In this document: in pieces, positions 1 to 11,485 of the stretch | Layout of the letters: every line of letters starts with the position of its first letter | How positions within the stretch are numbered: the stretch's first letter is position 1 | Assembly: GCA_027924645.1 (NCBI GenBank) | Contig: BSBN01000252.1 | Coordinates: 868,001-932,000 of the forward strand | Source of the DNA: Cunninghamia lanceolata | Lineage: Eukaryota > Streptophyta > Pinopsida > Cupressales > Cupressaceae | Direction of reading: 5' to 3' | Length of the DNA: 64,000 nucleotides | Notes under the pieces: model-generated | Databases searched by the model: none | The model's input: only the letters and a program-made list of their open reading frames with translations | What the model was told of the DNA's origin: nothing | Made by a program: the position numbers and the translations under genes

Positions 1-486
1 CTACCTTAATTTTATATTGGAATTTATATCCTCATTGTTTAATTAGCTGATAGGCTTTATATGTGAGCATTATAGTGCTCAGAAAATTGTCTCACGCCGT
101 AAAAAAAATTCACGCTGGGAAGTTTTCTAATCTCCTCAGTTGTTCCTATCGGCGTATTTCTTGAATTTACTGATTTCCTTCACACATTAATTTATTGATT
201 TTCCTTCATATATAGATGAAATCAAAACTTGTGAAATTTCTAAATCCTGTCGTGCCAAGAGTCCAAGACCACGAAAGGAAAATTAGCGCGCAAGGATTTT
301 CGCCGGTGCCAAAACAAAATCCCGAAAGTTGGGTGTGTCAGGGCGGGTTTCTTCCATTACTCACGATTTTTCAACCTCAAACTTGCGGCAGGATTTTCCA
401 TTAACCCAGCCACGAGTTAATCCTCCGAGAACTCACAATCCAAAATGCAAGGCGAGTATGCCCGAGTTCCTACGTTTTTTTGAACT
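1..486. other. No gene recognised at left edge
   Basis: This stretch holds only short open frames on both strands with no family resemblance. It leads directly into the coiled-coil ORF that starts at 487. I see no LTR end, splice-bounded exon or RNA gene in it. Confidence 0.5.
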
Positions 487-927
487 ATGGTTAGTATTGC
501 TTTATTTAGTGAAGCTGCAGCTAACAAACTACAAGCTGACTATGATAGGCTACTAGCTGAGATTACAAAATTGATGCAAGAGTACAATAAGCTTAAGTCA
601 TTGGTCAATTTGCCCAAGATCAACATGACAAAACATACAACTTCACCTGCCTCTTCCAGTGTTTCATCTCGACAGGCTAAGGATACTCTCAAACTTAGAA
701 TTGAGAGTCTAAAGGAAGAAATAAGGATAAGTAAAGAAGCACTAGAATCAGCAAAAGCCAAAGGGATACAAAAAGCATCTAATTTGGTAAGGAATCTATT
801 TGACCATAGAATTTCCCAGGTTGTGGGAAAAGTTAACGATGCATGGGATTGCTTTAGCAAGTTAAAAAAAGCAAAGGATGCCCAGGTCAAGCATGAGTCA
901 GCACTAAAGCAGATTCTAAGTGCATGA
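487..927 (+). CDS. Hypothetical 146-residue coiled-coil ORF
   Basis: The frame starts at an ATG at 487 and ends with TGA at 925-927. The product is rich in Lys, Glu, Leu and Ala. Residues about 8-40 and 65-100 have long helical, heptad-like runs, separated by a Ser/Thr-rich linker (about residues 52-62, with a run of serines). No catalytic or zinc-binding motif is visible and I do not recognise the family. The next open frame begins at 924, so the two overlap by four bases (ATGA). That could be chance, or a frameshift in one longer decayed gene. No TE hallmark sits next to it. Real protein, exon or pseudogene cannot be decided from sequence alone. Confidence 0.35.
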   Translation: MVSIALFSEAAANKLQADYDRLLAEITKLMQEYNKLKSLVNLPKINMTKHTTSPASSSVSSRQAKDTLKLRIESLKEEIRISKEALESAKAKGIQKASNLVRNLFDHRISQVVGKVNDAWDCFSKLKKAKDAQVKHESALKQILSA

Positions 928-1430
928 ATTTCGAGATTGTCATCCTTGAGGGCAATTCAAGGTGTTGTAAGTTTAAACCTAATGCTCCGCGTGACATCCT
1001 AAGTACTTATGAGGTGGCAGATCTTTTAAGTGAGGTTTCATCTTCCCAAGGCAGATATGAGATAGTGATTAAAGATAAGATTGAAAGCTTCAAAGCCTTG
1101 AAGGAATGTCAGTTGCCGCCAATTTTGGACACCAAGGAAAAAATGTAATCATTGGACTTATGGAAGTTAAAGTTCCAAGGCATTACCCTGATATTTGTCA
1201 CATCAGTCATCCGTGAGGGTAATGTAGACTCAATTTTATCTAATGCCAAATTAGATATCTTACTAAAAATGGAGTCCAACCTGGATAGTTTTGTAAAAGG
1301 TGCCAAAATATTGTTAGACGCAAGATGTCAAGCTCACATGAACAACCTGACAAAAATCTTAGAATATCCTTGGCCTTCAAATGAAGTGTTCATTGGTTGG
1401 ATGCTCAAGTATCCCTCGAGCATGATATGA
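924..1430 (+). pseudogene. Two short ORFs continuing the 487-927 frame, possibly one broken gene
   Basis: Two consecutive open frames run 924-1148 and 1152-1430, with only a TAA and one base between them. The first begins MNFEIVILEGN. The second is mostly helical (DSILSNAKLDILLKMES) and ends at TGA near 1430. Both follow the coiled-coil ORF on the same strand almost without a gap, so a single gene broken by stops and frameshifts is a reasonable reading. No conserved domain is recognisable. A second frame through 1159-1215 is also open for about 18 codons, which would fit a shift. Treat as hypothetical. Confidence 0.25.
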
Positions 1431-2733
1431 AGTGACAGTTTGGTAGCGGATAAGCATATTGAGGTGTGTCAATTTTATCTCCTTGGGTTTTGATAATTTG
1501 ATAAGATATTTTGGCTATTGAGTGATAAGTACTGAGTTGTATTTAGCTAAATAATAAATGATCAAGGAGTTAATCAGCGTCAATCTCAGTTATAAAAGAA
1601 GTGGTGAATGGCATTCTACAATCAGAAAATGGTTGTTAGCTTCTTTTGAAAATCTTTCAATTAGGATGAGGTTGTCTCTCCTGAAGGTGGTTGTGAGATT
1701 TGGGCAGTTAGGTTGGTACAGCTACCTGGAAGGACCCAATTGTTGTAAAATGAGGAACGAGACCCAATGCTTAAGGGTTTGGGAGGCTCTAGAAAAATAA
1801 CAACCTGCTCTCATGTGCAGAAACCTCGATACAAGTAAATTTTCTTAGTGGAAGGAGCGAGTAGGAGCAACCCTGCGGAATCATACTATCAAGAGAAGAG
1901 GCGAAGGCCTCCCTATTTGGGTCATAAAGTGGAATCTAAATAGTTGTATGAAAAGGTGTTATTCTTTGATGGCAGCTTATAGCTTCTCACTGTCAGCTAA
2001 CATTGCAAGGTATTAGGCTATGGCCCAGAGTCTTTCTTGAAGTTCAATAGATGTTGGTGCATCTATTTGACGGATTGGAGTTGATGTTCTCTCCCAATCC
2101 GTTCCCCACCTCTGTATCAAGGTCCATCACACATGCTTATTCTGCGATGGAATCACCATTCAACATGTGTGGAGTAGCGAGAGGAAACGTCATTCCTTTT
2201 AGGTAGACAAGTTGGACTGCTTGTGTCTTGTTAGCTGAAAATGTAGGGATGCAAATTCATCTCAGCTCCTCGAGAGGGCAAAGTGATCCACATTAGCAAA
2301 TGATTGGAAATTTGTCATTTCCTAGCCATCCACTCGGACAGCCCGTGGGAGGGCAAAGTTCTCTCAAGTGACACACGTGTTGTCATCATAGGTGTAAAAG
2401 GCCGTTGAGGTAAAATGTAATAGGTTGTTTGTAAAGCGGTTGCAAAGTGACAGATGTCGCTCATCCTAAGAAGCTTTGTGTGTAACCTTTTTTATAAATG
2501 ATTAAGTCATTGCAATTGTGAAGAGGGATTGCATGAGAAAAAAACTCTCTGAGAATTGTCTTCAATTGGAAATACTTTGTTTGTTCTGTATCAAGTCTGT
2601 AATCATATAATTTTTTTCTTGAAATGGAATATATGAAAGAGAACTTTCTAACTCACATCGTCTCCATCTAACGTATCTTTTATTTCTTTGAATAAGATAG
2701 CTAAGGGTTGTTTTATTCTTTGAATACATTTGT
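1431..2733. other. Non-coding, unassigned
   Basis: Only one short frame (1558-1800) exceeds 75 codons and it resembles nothing I know. No transposon terminus, tandem repeat or splice-bounded exon was found. Confidence 0.4.
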
Positions 2734-3110
2734 TATTTCAAGTCATTATCTCTGTTAGTTGTTGTTCAAGAAATAGTATAAATCTTTCATAGATAATTGT
2801 GGGAAATTTGAGATACAAATGGGATAACTAAGTAGAATGTCAAATCATAGAAGTATATACGTTGGTTATGTTGTTGTAAGACAGTAACAATTCAAATAAC
2901 TCTCAATAAATAGTATTATTATTTGCTATTTCAAGTCATTATCTCTGTTAATTGTTCAAAGAATAGTATAAATTTTTCATAGATAATTGTGGGAAATTTG
3001 AGATACAAAAGGGATAACTAAGTAGAATGTCGAATCATAGAGTTATATACGTTCGTGATGTTGTTGTAAGGCAGTAACCATTCAAATGACTCTCAAGAAA
3101 TAGTATTATT
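2734..3110. repeat. Two-copy direct repeat, period 193 bp
   Basis: Copy 1 is 2734-2920 and copy 2 is 2927-3110. Both start TATTTCAAGTCATTATCTCT and end with AAATAGTATTATT. The copies differ by scattered substitutions and a short deletion in copy 2 (TTGTTGTTCAAG against TTGTTCAAAG). They look like an old local duplication rather than a transposon terminus. No ORF is contained. Confidence 0.8.
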
Positions 3111-4398
3111 GCAGAAATATAGACAAGTGCACGACGACTCTGTAAACCCCTTAAGGCACTTATCCTTGAGTAATAAACCTCTCTATCCCACCAACATTAC
3201 ACAAAAATATCAAACCATGAAAATAACTTAACTCTAAGTTATGATTCATCCTAATTCACACCAAATTTCAACGGATCTGAGGAATACCAACTTAAAGACT
3301 TACTATCTTATATATCCTCACCACTATGTTATTTTAGGTATTCTCGATTTATTTTTGTATTTTAAAAATTCAAATATTATTTTATATATATTACTTTAAT
3401 AGATGTCCCCAAAATCTGGAAAAAAAAATTGCCATCCCCAAAATCCATCCCCCATCCTCAAAACTCAAAGAAACGTTGCTTCCAACAAACACGATAACAA
3501 TTTCATGGTAAGCAACATCTTCACCAAAATTGATATATGATAGTAACATAGACAAAAACAATCTCAGCTCTGGAAGTGGCAAAAATGTTGTTCCAAAATC
3601 TAGAAGCATTGTAGATTCTATCAATCTCTATCATGTTTGGTCGTGAATCCAAATTTTTATGCAATTTATGAAAATAACAATGGGACATGATGAATAATAA
3701 ATTGGCATACTGCATGTAGAAGTGGTGAATTGGGCAGATATGTAGACTTGCAATGCTCCATTACAAGCAAGATAGGATATGGAATGAGAGTACAGCAACA
3801 TTGATGGAGCGTTCTCTTGTTGCTAAAAGGAAATCTTTGAGTTTGTGTCCTTCGTAATTTTCACATTTGCAAGAAGACACAAACATTGGAAATCAAATCA
3901 ACAAGACAATTAAATGGATAAACATGTAAAATGAAGCCAATAATACACCATGGAGTCATGACAATGGTTTTTCAAAGCTGTATTTAAAATCAAGGAGAAA
4001 CCATTCAGTTTTAAAGGGGGAAAGACAGTCAACATTCTCCAAAATAATTACAATGAAATGGCAGTAGTGTTTTATCTATTTAGCCCTTAACATATGTGCA
4101 ATATCAAATTCCTAGTTTCAAGAAGAAAGAAGCAAATCTTCCAGTAAATTTCCTCATGCACCAAAGAGCAATCCAAATGAAACTTTCATGTAGTATGTAT
4201 ACATGTAACTATACTCCCAAGAAAATCTTATACAAGACTTCCACAGAGATTTTCATATGACATGTAAAACAACGTAACAACAATTATATAAGGAAATAGA
4301 AGGAAAGCTCAATGTTATCTGAAAAGTGTTATAATAAAAAATAAAACCTGCAAAACAAACTCTATACTATAGTTGCAAATGTCATACATAAATCTTAC
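3111..4398. other. Non-coding, AT-rich
   Basis: No gene or transposon was recognised. The C-rich run near 3405-3465 (repeated CCCCAAAATC) is a small local repeat. If the minus-strand gene described downstream is real, this stretch could hold its 3' end, but I see no further convincing exon. Confidence 0.35.
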
Positions 4399-4454
4399 CT
4401 TTGGGTTTGAGATTGAGAATTTCAAGTCCAGCATACTTTGCCAAATTGATTTTC
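4399..4454 (-). CDS. Candidate 56-bp internal exon of the minus-strand gene
   Basis: Read on the minus strand, a 56-bp open block lies between an acceptor (TACAAG at 4455-4460) and a strong donor (AAAG followed by GTAAGA at 4398-4393). It encodes about 18 residues beginning KINLAKYAGLEILN and has phase 1 at both ends. The amino acid composition is protein-like. It lies on the same strand as, and 1.6 kb downstream of, the better supported exon at 6220-6074. A block this short could be chance, and the acceptor has little polypyrimidine before it. Confidence 0.3.
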
Positions 4455-6073
4455 CTTGTAAACTAGTTGTTTGAGAGCTTTACTCTCAAAATAACCCCTA
4501 TGAGATAGCAGATCTTTTAACAATTGAGATGCATTTCTAGAAATAGTTCTGGAGTAATTACTGGAAATGTCAACAGTATATCATCTTGCAATTAGTCATC
4601 AACACTTGCCACAATCCATCACTCAAAACTGCTTGTACCAAAACCATAAAAACAAATATATGCTACACCTTGTGCATGATGCAAAATTATATGGGAGATT
4701 AAAAGCAAGTACAATTATCTGAATTCTTTGATGCTCTAGGCTTGTTTACAACATAAATGCTTAACCTTCCATAGATATATGGGTTTCCTCTAGTCAAAGC
4801 ATCGGATGAAAGAGTTTGTTTGACATATGATCATGATAAGAGTTGACCTCTACCATGTCTAAAGCATGTTGGAAGGGTCTCCCACAAAATGAAAAACAAT
4901 AATATCCTTGAGAAAATCATATATAAAAGGTGTAGTTTGGGAATATATAAATCTTTGCACAGAGAGGTCAAGATGATTATTGGCATATCTAGAACATGAA
5001 GAACTAATCAATCACTAGCTTTAAATGGGCAGTACATTTATTGAGTAGCAGGGCACTATTGACACCATCCATATAATAGGAGGGAAATTTTAATGAAGAT
5101 CACTAGAAGTACTCATTGTTTGATTGCCAGACATACCCAAGAATGTATGAAAACACATAAATACAAAAACAGGACCCCTGAGGTGATTCCTTCAACTTCA
5201 AATAACAATATATACAACCATTGAATGATTTAGTCTACAAATTATAACAGTAAAAAAGTTATTTGAATCCAAACTCTATTAACTTTTCCCTAAACTTACG
5301 GAAACACCGAACAAAGTTAACTTCACTTGTTTATATTTCATTCCGTTGGCCAATTTACTTCACTCTAAGAAGTACTCATTATTTGATTCCTGCTGTACCC
5401 AAGATTCAAGTAATTAAAGAATCAAGACCCCTAGGAGGCAAATAGTTTGAACTTAGAATAACAATATAACACAATCATTTAAGGATTTAGTCTACAGAAT
5501 CTTACAGTTAAAAGTTATTTGAATTCAAACTCTAGTAACTTTTACACTAAACAAAGTTAAATTCGATTGTTTAAATTTCATTCCATAAGCCAGTTTACTT
5601 CAGAATAGCTAGGAGCTTATAGAATGAATCTTGATCTTTAGAGATTTCAAAATTTTGTGCAATTATTTTACCCTTGTAGAAGTAAGACAGAATTGTTCAA
5701 AATGTGTTTCAGTAAAGCAATCTAATCATGCATGGGCACTCATTGTTTCAAATTATAGCAGAAGGGAAAGAAAAATTAGCTATGGGCAAATACCATTTTA
5801 AAGAACTTTATGTGATTCATTTGTTATTTACTGCTTGAATGGATATAAGTGATCAAAATTGAGAACAAATGATACAGTTACAGTGCATCAAGGCTTTCCC
5901 TCGGTGAGATTTGATCCTTCAATTAAGAATGTTGCATCAGCATCATGTGCTTTACACAATATTTTAGTTCTTTAAATCTTTTTTAAAATAACTTGGAAAA
6001 AAAGAGTCCATAAGCATTGCAGTATCAAGACACATAAATCAATTACTGAAATGCAATTTAGTTTAAAGAATAC
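4455..6073. other. Probable intron or intergenic sequence
   Basis: No coding block was recognised. If the exons on either side belong to one minus-strand gene, this is intronic. It contains the tandem duplication at 5105-5606. Confidence 0.35.
5105..5606. repeat. Two-copy tandem repeat, period about 263 bp
   Basis: The unit begins AGAAGTACTCATT at 5105 and again at 5368, and runs to about 5366 and 5606. Both copies share a phrase like GGATTTAGTCTACA and a final GCCA(A/G)TTTACTTCA. The copies have diverged by substitutions and small indels, so the duplication is not recent. There is no coding content. Confidence 0.75.
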
Positions 6074-6220
6074 CTTGGAAAGAGTACAGTCATTCCTTCT
6101 ATGCTCTGCCTGAAGCCATTGTGCATATACTGGTCCAATTGAAGCATTTAAAATATCTAAGAGACGCCGTACCCATTCATCTTGGTCTAAATTTTTACTG
6201 TTTAGTGGAACCTTGCCAAT
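6074..6220 (-). CDS. Candidate 49-codon exon of an unrecognised plant gene
   Basis: On the minus strand a 147-bp open block is bounded by an acceptor (GTGTTAGCAG ending at 6221) and a donor (CCAAG followed by GTATTC at 6073). It encodes 49 residues, phase 0 at both ends, starting IGKVPLNSKNLDQDEWVRRL and containing NASIGPVYAQW. The mix of conserved-looking Trp, Gly and Pro with alternating charged and hydrophobic residues is typical of real coding sequence. I do not recognise the family. It lies 1.6 kb downstream of the 8938-7847 block on the same strand, so the two may be parts of one gene, though an in-frame TAA at 7849-7847 then needs explaining. Confidence 0.45.
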
Positions 6221-7846
6221 CTGCTAACACAACTGTACAAAATGTCAATCAGCAAAAAATTCAACATAGAAAAATGATAACTAAAACAGAAAATTCAAGC
6301 TTTAAGGAAAAAGAGATGTGCAAATATATAATGTCAGATACCTAAACATTTACTACAATTCTTACAAACCATTTTATGCCCCTACCTGCTCTAGAAGAAT
6401 TATTTAATATGTAATAGCCATTCTAACAAGGAGTTAAGTTGACAAATCAATTTAAAGAACTCAGATACCCAACCCACAAAAATATTGTAACCACCCCATA
6501 CAGAAGGTGGCTGACAACCTTCCCAAATATGTAAATGCTCATCAAAGTAGGGATAATGCAAGAAAGGCAGCCTGAAGGTCATAACAAACAACTCAGGCAG
6601 TAGCAACACCAGCTTGCAATTCAGGTTTCAAGAAAATGGAGTATATTAAGCAAATGGAAACCCTGTGCAATCAGCTATTTTCGTAGAAGAAACTCTCCAC
6701 AAAAAGGGAGATCGCATGCCTTAAGCTTTAAAAGAGCATCAGAACAAGCTAAAACTCAATATATTCCTGTAATAGTATCAACCTAAGATAAGGATATTTT
6801 ATAAGAAGACATATCAGCATCACTATACATCTATAATTAGGCCCAACATTTAGGAGCAAGGCCAACCAAGATTATATTGATAAACAATGGAATAGAAGAA
6901 TGTGCCCATGTGCCCAAGTGGAACTTTTACTAGGATATGGAATAGAACAAAAATAAAATAGCAGAGACATGCTCTATAACTTTGAAAGTAAGCTAAGTTA
7001 AAGTTCTGGCAGAGAAAAACAGAACCCATCCTTTTGTCCTTATGCTTTGTTATTTGCTATATGGTCGAAGTCAACAGGATAAGATACAGGTAAAAATGGC
7101 ATGTGACGTACTTAGACATGAGTTAACAATAATGAAAAACAATCAAGAAGAACAATTATTGCCAGGATATCAAAACTGGACTTTATGCTTGCAGAAAGAA
7201 TAAAAAATCTTAACAAGAATAATATAGAATAATTTAGTTTTTGAAGAACAGAGATATTTGCAAGAATAATTCTTCTTAAATAAGCCACTGCATTCCTTTT
7301 TGCAATTATAGACAAGTGTTTTAATACAATCTTCAAGTTGTTATAAACCAATGCTCAAGATATGTTAAAACAGAAATAACCTACAATTCAACACAAGGAG
7401 ACTTCCAATGCAGCTTCTGCCCATATGTTGCACCTGCCTGTTTCTGAATGACACATCAATAAGACCATCTGATTGTTCCCTATAGTACATCAACAGGAAT
7501 AGAAGGGTTCCCAAAGTGAAAGATAATCAAGAAAATACAAGCTTGTCATGACTCCCAGCATTAAAAACTAAGCTAAGATAGATTCGTTAAGTCTGCTTGG
7601 AGTTCCAGAGGACCTAGACATAATTCACACTGACAAAAGATATTCCAGAGAAAAACAAAGTTTCTTTCAAATATAAAACATGCAATTTCTTGCTCAGATG
7701 AACAACTTCATGCATTCAGAAGTAACTCTTTACAGAACGTATAACAATAGGGGACATTTAAGTTCCTAGGTTGCTCAAAATTGTTACTATAAAAGCATTC
7801 CACCAGCATGCGTACACAAAAGCCATAATTCAACACATAGGCAATC
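6221..7846. other. Probable intron or intergenic sequence
   Basis: Short minus-strand open frames occur at 6609-6400 and near 7437-7375, the latter after an acceptor-like TCATTCAG. Neither has a convincing donor and neither is recognisable. No transposon terminus was found. Confidence 0.35.
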
Positions 7847-8938
7847 TTAAAAAGAATTGTTAGGTAAAAAGTCAATGCCTGCCTCTTTGTGAAGATGGTC
7901 CAATGTTGTCCAGAGAAGTCTTAGTCTTGGACCCTTTTCAATAGCTTGCAAACTTATCATATTTCTCTTCCCAGGATTTTCACATTCCAGGAACATAGTT
8001 CCATAGCTATCATTTTTTTCAATCACATTCACAGCTGTTGTAAGTTTCTTTTGCACGATGTTCCAGACATCATCCACATTATTTTGGCTCTCTTTCTTAT
8101 CAATCCTGTATGTTTAGAAATCATGAATGATATTCTTTAAGATATAGAAATGAAATGTGTTGTAATTACTTCTATGCTAAACATCCTGGTCAGTGACTTG
8201 CCAATTGGAAATAATACTACATAATCAAGCTTTTCTGGCCAGCAAATTATTCACTCACCTGCTGAAGAGGGTATTATTTGCCGAGGCATTATCCAAATTT
8301 GCAATGTCATTCTGCCTTCTTCCAGAAATTTGAGATCTTGGGGTGACTATTCCAGCCATATACGCTAGGACTACAGTGGTGGCTAATAGCACCTCATCCA
8401 CAGCAGATGTCCACTCCAAAGACATGACATTTCCAATATCTACCAGAGCTGCAAAGCATTGTAATCCAGAAGAATTTTTGCAACCTCTTGAATGTTTGTA
8501 ATCATTGTAATTCCAAACTGAATCATTTGATAAATGAGAAGAATTAGAACTAAAACTGCAAGGCTCCTTCAAAAATGATGCAAAACAGGAAGTACTCCAC
8601 AAAAACCTATGCTTCCTTTGACAGAGATGTTCCCCTCCCATGTCTCCAAATGCAAGCACGTCCAAAGAATTCATTTTCTGAGAATGATAGAATGGTGTCC
8701 AAAGTAAGCCTTCAGTCCAGCTTCTATGTGATTGTCGTAAAGCAAAAAAATGACCTTGACCTTGGCCATGGTATTGTCGCAAAGAATGCTTCCTCCCAAG
8801 GAAAAGGTGACTCTCAATACGCCCTAGATGTCTCTTACTGTGAACCAAGCTTTTGCCAAAGATTCTGTCATTTTTGTAGAATTGACTAATCTGAGGTTGT
8901 GAATAGACAGCAGATGGGATTGCAGCCCAGTCTGCCAT
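7847..8938 (-). CDS. Two-exon unrecognised plant gene, possibly organelle-targeted
   Basis: Exon one runs 8938-8259 and ends at a perfect donor (CAG followed by GTGAGT at 8258). Exon two begins at 8105 after CATACAG and runs to TAA at 7849-7847. Splicing joins phase 2 to phase 1 and rebuilds an Arg codon, giving one continuous frame of about 312 codons, which supports the model. The first 150 residues are rich in Ser, Arg, His and Gln, as in a plastid or mitochondrial transit region (an inference). Later come EWTSAVDEVLLATTVVLAYM, a possible membrane helix, and exon two with DDVWNIVQKKLTTAVNVIEK and GPRLRLLW. The start is an ATG at 8938 directly after an acceptor-like CTCACAG, so an upstream exon is possible. 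A second frame is also open from about 9030 to 8830, which could mean a frameshift near the N terminus. I do not recognise the family. Confidence 0.5.
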
Positions 8939-10090
8939 CTGTGAGTATTTACAAGATTACGATTAGTGAGGCGCAATGAGTTCCTTCTAAATGCCAATCC
9001 AGCTGCATCGTATCCAGCATAGAAATAATCAGATCAGAAACCAAGATTTGATCCTGTCAATAAGATATGCCCGAGGCAAGTATGATTTTTAAAGGCTACC
9101 AAAGGAGCCCTGTGTCCTGTAAGTACAATTAGATAAACAGATTCATGTCATTGAACAGAATTGTTAAATATCAAAGCTGCAGTATTCTTATAAGATGAAA
9201 TGCCACATGTGCTATGAGTTCTTTTCAAAGTAAGAAAGCAATGAACAAAGACTACTAATTAGTTTGTATGTATAGAATCCCAAAGATTTATCTATGGCTC
9301 AAGGCGTGGTAAACATATAAGTCATCAAAACAAACTGTTTAAGAGTGTGGAACCATATCTCAGAGCTTATACCAAAGTAGGGAAAGAAAAGAAAACAAAT
9401 GCAATCATTCTGAGAATCTGAAGTGACCGTTAACTTCAGCAGTATTTCAGTTGGTAGATGCTTAGCTTGAGTCTTGCTCATCTAGATGTATGAAACCAAA
9501 TTCAAGAACTGGTCCCCTTTAAAGCCCTAGCAGTGCAAAATGACGATTAAAACGGAAACAGTTATTCATAGAAATTCTGTCACAAGAAAATTCATATAAT
9601 GTAAGAGGTAAAGCTTCATTTATGTCAAACCAAACCCAAATCATTAGAACATATAGATACTAAACTTTGAGACTCGACAGACTTGAATTGACAAAGCAAG
9701 TAGATATAATGCAAGCCCTTGAATGGATGTGGCACTGTGATGTTCACGCAAAATGATCTCCCAATATTGAATATTAGAAAGAAAGAAATTATTCTTTCAT
9801 TCTTTCTTTCTATTCTAGGCATGTTTTCAGGAGTGCATTATTTTCATGGACAGAATACTTGCATTATGTACCATTATTTTTAGAATATTTTATGATAAAT
9901 TATTCTTTCATTACAAATAAGAGATACATCAATTACTCTTTCATAGATGTGTGTCAAAGCTGACATAAGATTCTCTATTTTTTTCTTTAAGCTTATAAGT
10001 TGATTCATGTACACCCAACAAAATTCTTAAGACATTGCCCACTCATATCTAACAAAAATACCTCTAACATTTACAACTTGACAGAAAAAC
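8939..10090. other. Non-coding flank between minus-strand gene and copia A
   Basis: This could contain the promoter or a 5' exon of the minus-strand gene, but no element can be assigned. A small CTTT-rich microsatellite lies near 9780-9812. The last five bases before copia A (AAAAC, 10086-10090) are its target-site duplication. Confidence 0.35.
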
Positions 10091-10266
10091 TATTAAACTA
10101 AATATAGATAAGTTCTATTTTAATGGTCAATCTTGTAGATAATGTTTATCTTCTCTGCTTTTTAGCAGTTGGCTATTTTTAGCCTTTGTAAATTCTTTAT
10201 ATACAGCATTGCTGTATCTTTTATGATCATTCTGATTCAATATTAATTCCATTATTTTGCACAACA
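10091..10266 (+). repeat. 5' LTR of copia A
   Basis: 176 bp, from TATTAAACTAAATATAG to TTTTGCACAACA. It contains the motif TTAATGGTCAAT near its start, a TATA-like TTTATATAC at about 10197, and an adjoining inverted repeat ATACAGC/GCTGTAT at 10201-10217. It is followed directly by the primer-binding site. Confidence 0.93.
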
Positions 10267-10278
10267 TGGTATCAGAGC
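10267..10278 (+). promoter_or_regulatory. Primer-binding site of copia A
   Basis: TGGTATCAGAGC directly abuts the 5' LTR. It matches the complement of the 3' end of plant initiator methionine tRNA, the standard primer of plant copia elements. Confidence 0.92.
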
Positions 10279-11182
10279 ATGGTCGATTGGGAAATTTTTT
10301 CGGCTCTCTATTCCGGGTTTAATGACTTTCATAAATCCGCTCTAGGGTTTCTGTGTTTGGCGTTTTCTATTTTTCAGTGGTCACGTTTTGAAACCCGGGA
10401 GGCCGTGACTCACATTCTAGGCATTTTTGGTGTCGTTCTATTCCTAGTCGTGGGTTATACTGCATGCGAGTTGCATTTACGACGGTTGTTCTTTCGCTCA
10501 GGCTCTGCAAAGTCGCGGTTTCGGGTTTGGCAGGATCATGTTTTGATCTGCCATTCTTTTGGCGTCGCCCATTTCTACTAATCATGATTTCTGGCGCGAC
10601 TATTTTTTTTGGCGTTTGGTGCATTTACCTGCTCGTGATTTTCTGTTCCTCCATGCGTGATTCTGTAACCTTCGAGTTTCTGGAGGACGTGTTTTGTTGA
10701 ACTTGTCTCTGTTTGCATCTGTTTAAGCATCGTTGATTTAGTTGTGGCTTGAGAGCATTCTGCAAGGAATCACTGACTCACAATTTTTCTCACAAGCCAG
10801 TCGGGATTTTTCTGCAACTGTTTGTTTAGGCGACAGTTCTTCTGTTCAGCACTCAAGCCTTCATCCTCTCACTTCGCTTTAATCCCACGCTCCTGTGCAT
10901 TCAGTTTGTGGTCCTTTGTCTCCGTTGACCCAACATTGTATATTCCTAGACATTCGATTATTGGTGATTCGTTGCCTGGCTTCAACCTTGCAATCCGGTT
11001 GATTGATTTTTGTGGGTTCTTTGTCTCGGTTCCAACGCTCCACATACATGCAGAGATTTTTTTTCTCTGTCTCAAAATTCGTGTTCGGATTTTTGAGCCA
11101 GTTTTCTTGTCTTGAGACCTTTGCCATCTGTTTTTTGTCCATCCTCCGGTATCTCATTTTTCGTGCCTCGAAAAGCGTGAGG
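10279..11182 (+). other. Untranslated leader of copia A
   Basis: About 0.9 kb lies between the primer-binding site and the remnant gag ATG at 11183. It is T-rich with several short open frames, none resembling a known protein. Elements B, C and D have leaders of similar position and length, and all end in a similar phrase before the ATG (about GCCTC-AAAAGCGTG-AGG). The long leader therefore seems to be a lineage trait. Confidence 0.7.
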
Positions 11183-11485
11183 ATGGCCACGCACACTGGG
11201 CAGAAGGACTCTACGTTCTACGCCTTTATGGCTCAGCGGCCCGCAGATCATGTCAAATCCTCTGCCTGGTACATTTATTCAGGTGCTTCCCGACATTTCA
11301 CACATCGGCAAGACTGGTTCACGGAATATATGCCATTCAGAGATTCAGTCATCTTTGGAGAAGGCGAAGAATATACTGTTGTCGGAAAGGGCAACATACA
11401 AATTCAATCTAGTGGGAGAAATTTAATATTTCTTGATGTCTACTTTGTCCCTGGCATGGAGTTGAACCTTCTCTCTGTCAGTTAG
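11183..11485 (+). pseudogene. Copia A gag-start/protease fusion with mutated active site
   Basis: The frame opens at the position of the gag ATG (MATHTGQKDSTF) but reads straight into the segment that normally follows the zinc knuckle. About 700 bp of gag, including the CCHC finger, has been deleted. The protease active site reads WYIYSGASRH where related copies have WYIDSGAS, so the catalytic Asp codon has become Tyr. The frame ends at TAG after NLLSVS, where element B has Gln (CAG). No functional capsid or protease could come from this copy. Confidence 0.88.

Noticed and set aside
8575..8889. Plus-strand 104-codon ORF
   Set aside because: It is antisense to the longer, splice-supported minus-strand exon at 8938-8259 and has no family resemblance.
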